Of a DNA stretch of 64,000 nucleotides, positions 63,952-64,000 are shown piece after piece. Source of the stretch: Planctomycetota bacterium (GTDB lineage Bacteria > Planctomycetota > Planctomycetia > Planctomycetales > Planctomycetaceae); assembly GCA_030836185.1 (NCBI GenBank), contig JAURQH010000043.1, positions 1 through 64,000 of the forward strand, written 5' to 3'. A program made the translations under genes and the position numbers. Under the pieces are notes generated by a model. That model saw nothing but the letters and a program-made list of their open reading frames with translations. It searched no databases and had not been told where the DNA came from. How positions within the stretch are numbered: the stretch's first letter is position 1; the number at the start of each line of letters is the position of its first letter.

Positions 63952-64000
63952 CGCATTCTCTCCATAACAAATCACTCTCTGAGAAAATCAGGGTTCGACA

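Noticed and set aside
1-64000. tRNA or rRNA genes
   Set aside because: Gene gaps were scanned by eye for T-loop words and acceptor pairing; nothing convincing was seen, though a program such as tRNAscan-SE would be decisive.

Overview
The window is chromosomal DNA from a planctomycete, most likely a member of the order Planctomycetales (Gimesia/Rubinisphaera-like; genus not resolvable by eye). The marker families are planctomycete signatures: two DUF1559 pseudopilin-like proteins, two DUF1549/DUF1553 + DUF1501 gene pairs (one with a planctomycete cytochrome c domain), two secreted sulfatases, an N-terminally membrane-anchored PQQ-repeat protein, and small lipoproteins beside DUF1559 genes. 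No rRNA, tRNA, CRISPR array or prophage was seen.

Layout. 0-1.7 kb: an IS4-type transposase cut off by the window edge. 1.7-7.5 kb (minus): sulfatase, PQQ-repeat membrane protein, ispF and cysS in one direction, preceded by a DUF393 thiol-oxidoreductase. 7.8-13.9 kb: VWA membrane protein, DUF1559 protein, tyrA and an unusual purL with fused PurS-like N-terminus. 13.9-15.35 kb: a gene-free island built from short degenerate tandem and inverted repeats. 15.35-25 kb: HExxH metallopeptidase, amino-acid-kinase-fold protein, the complete 2-oxoglutarate dehydrogenase set (sucA-sucB-lpdA) and a three-PAS SpoIIE-type phosphatase. 25-31.4 kb: ugd, a short ORF with a strong ribosome site, an RpoD-type sigma factor with terminator, fabI overlapping a Nudix gene, and an SDR. 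31.5-37.3 kb: lipoprotein + DUF1559, then a partial complex I operon nuoI-DUF2203-nuoA-nuoC-nuoD with no nuoB. 37.8-46.7 kb: cytochrome/DUF1549/DUF1553 + DUF1501 pair, AI-2E-type permease, SMP-30 + sulfatase pair and cinA. 46.7-54 kb: Cys-rich secreted protein, Rieske protein, LpxL-like acyltransferase, trans-sulfuration enzyme, GlsB/YeaQ membrane protein, ABC exporter and a Gfo/Idh/MocA oxidoreductase. 54-60.5 kb: a YhaN-like SMC/ABC ATPase translationally coupled to a YhaO/SbcD-like protein whose metal ligands are gone, then a glycosyltransferase fragment joined to the tail of another gene. 60.9-64 kb: a second DUF1549/DUF1553 + DUF1501 pair.

Most genes are housekeeping or planctomycete-typical. 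The observations I consider most worth following are the ligand-less YhaO partner, the CysRS without a recognisable KMSKS motif, PurL with two PurS-like segments and no PurQ, the split complex I operon, the deamidase-eroded CinA, the truncated glycosyltransferase junction, the repeat island with its dispersed palindromes, and the nested inverted repeat plus mini-ORF ahead of the sigma factor gene. No clear-cut new multigene system (defence island, novel biosynthetic cluster) was recognised.
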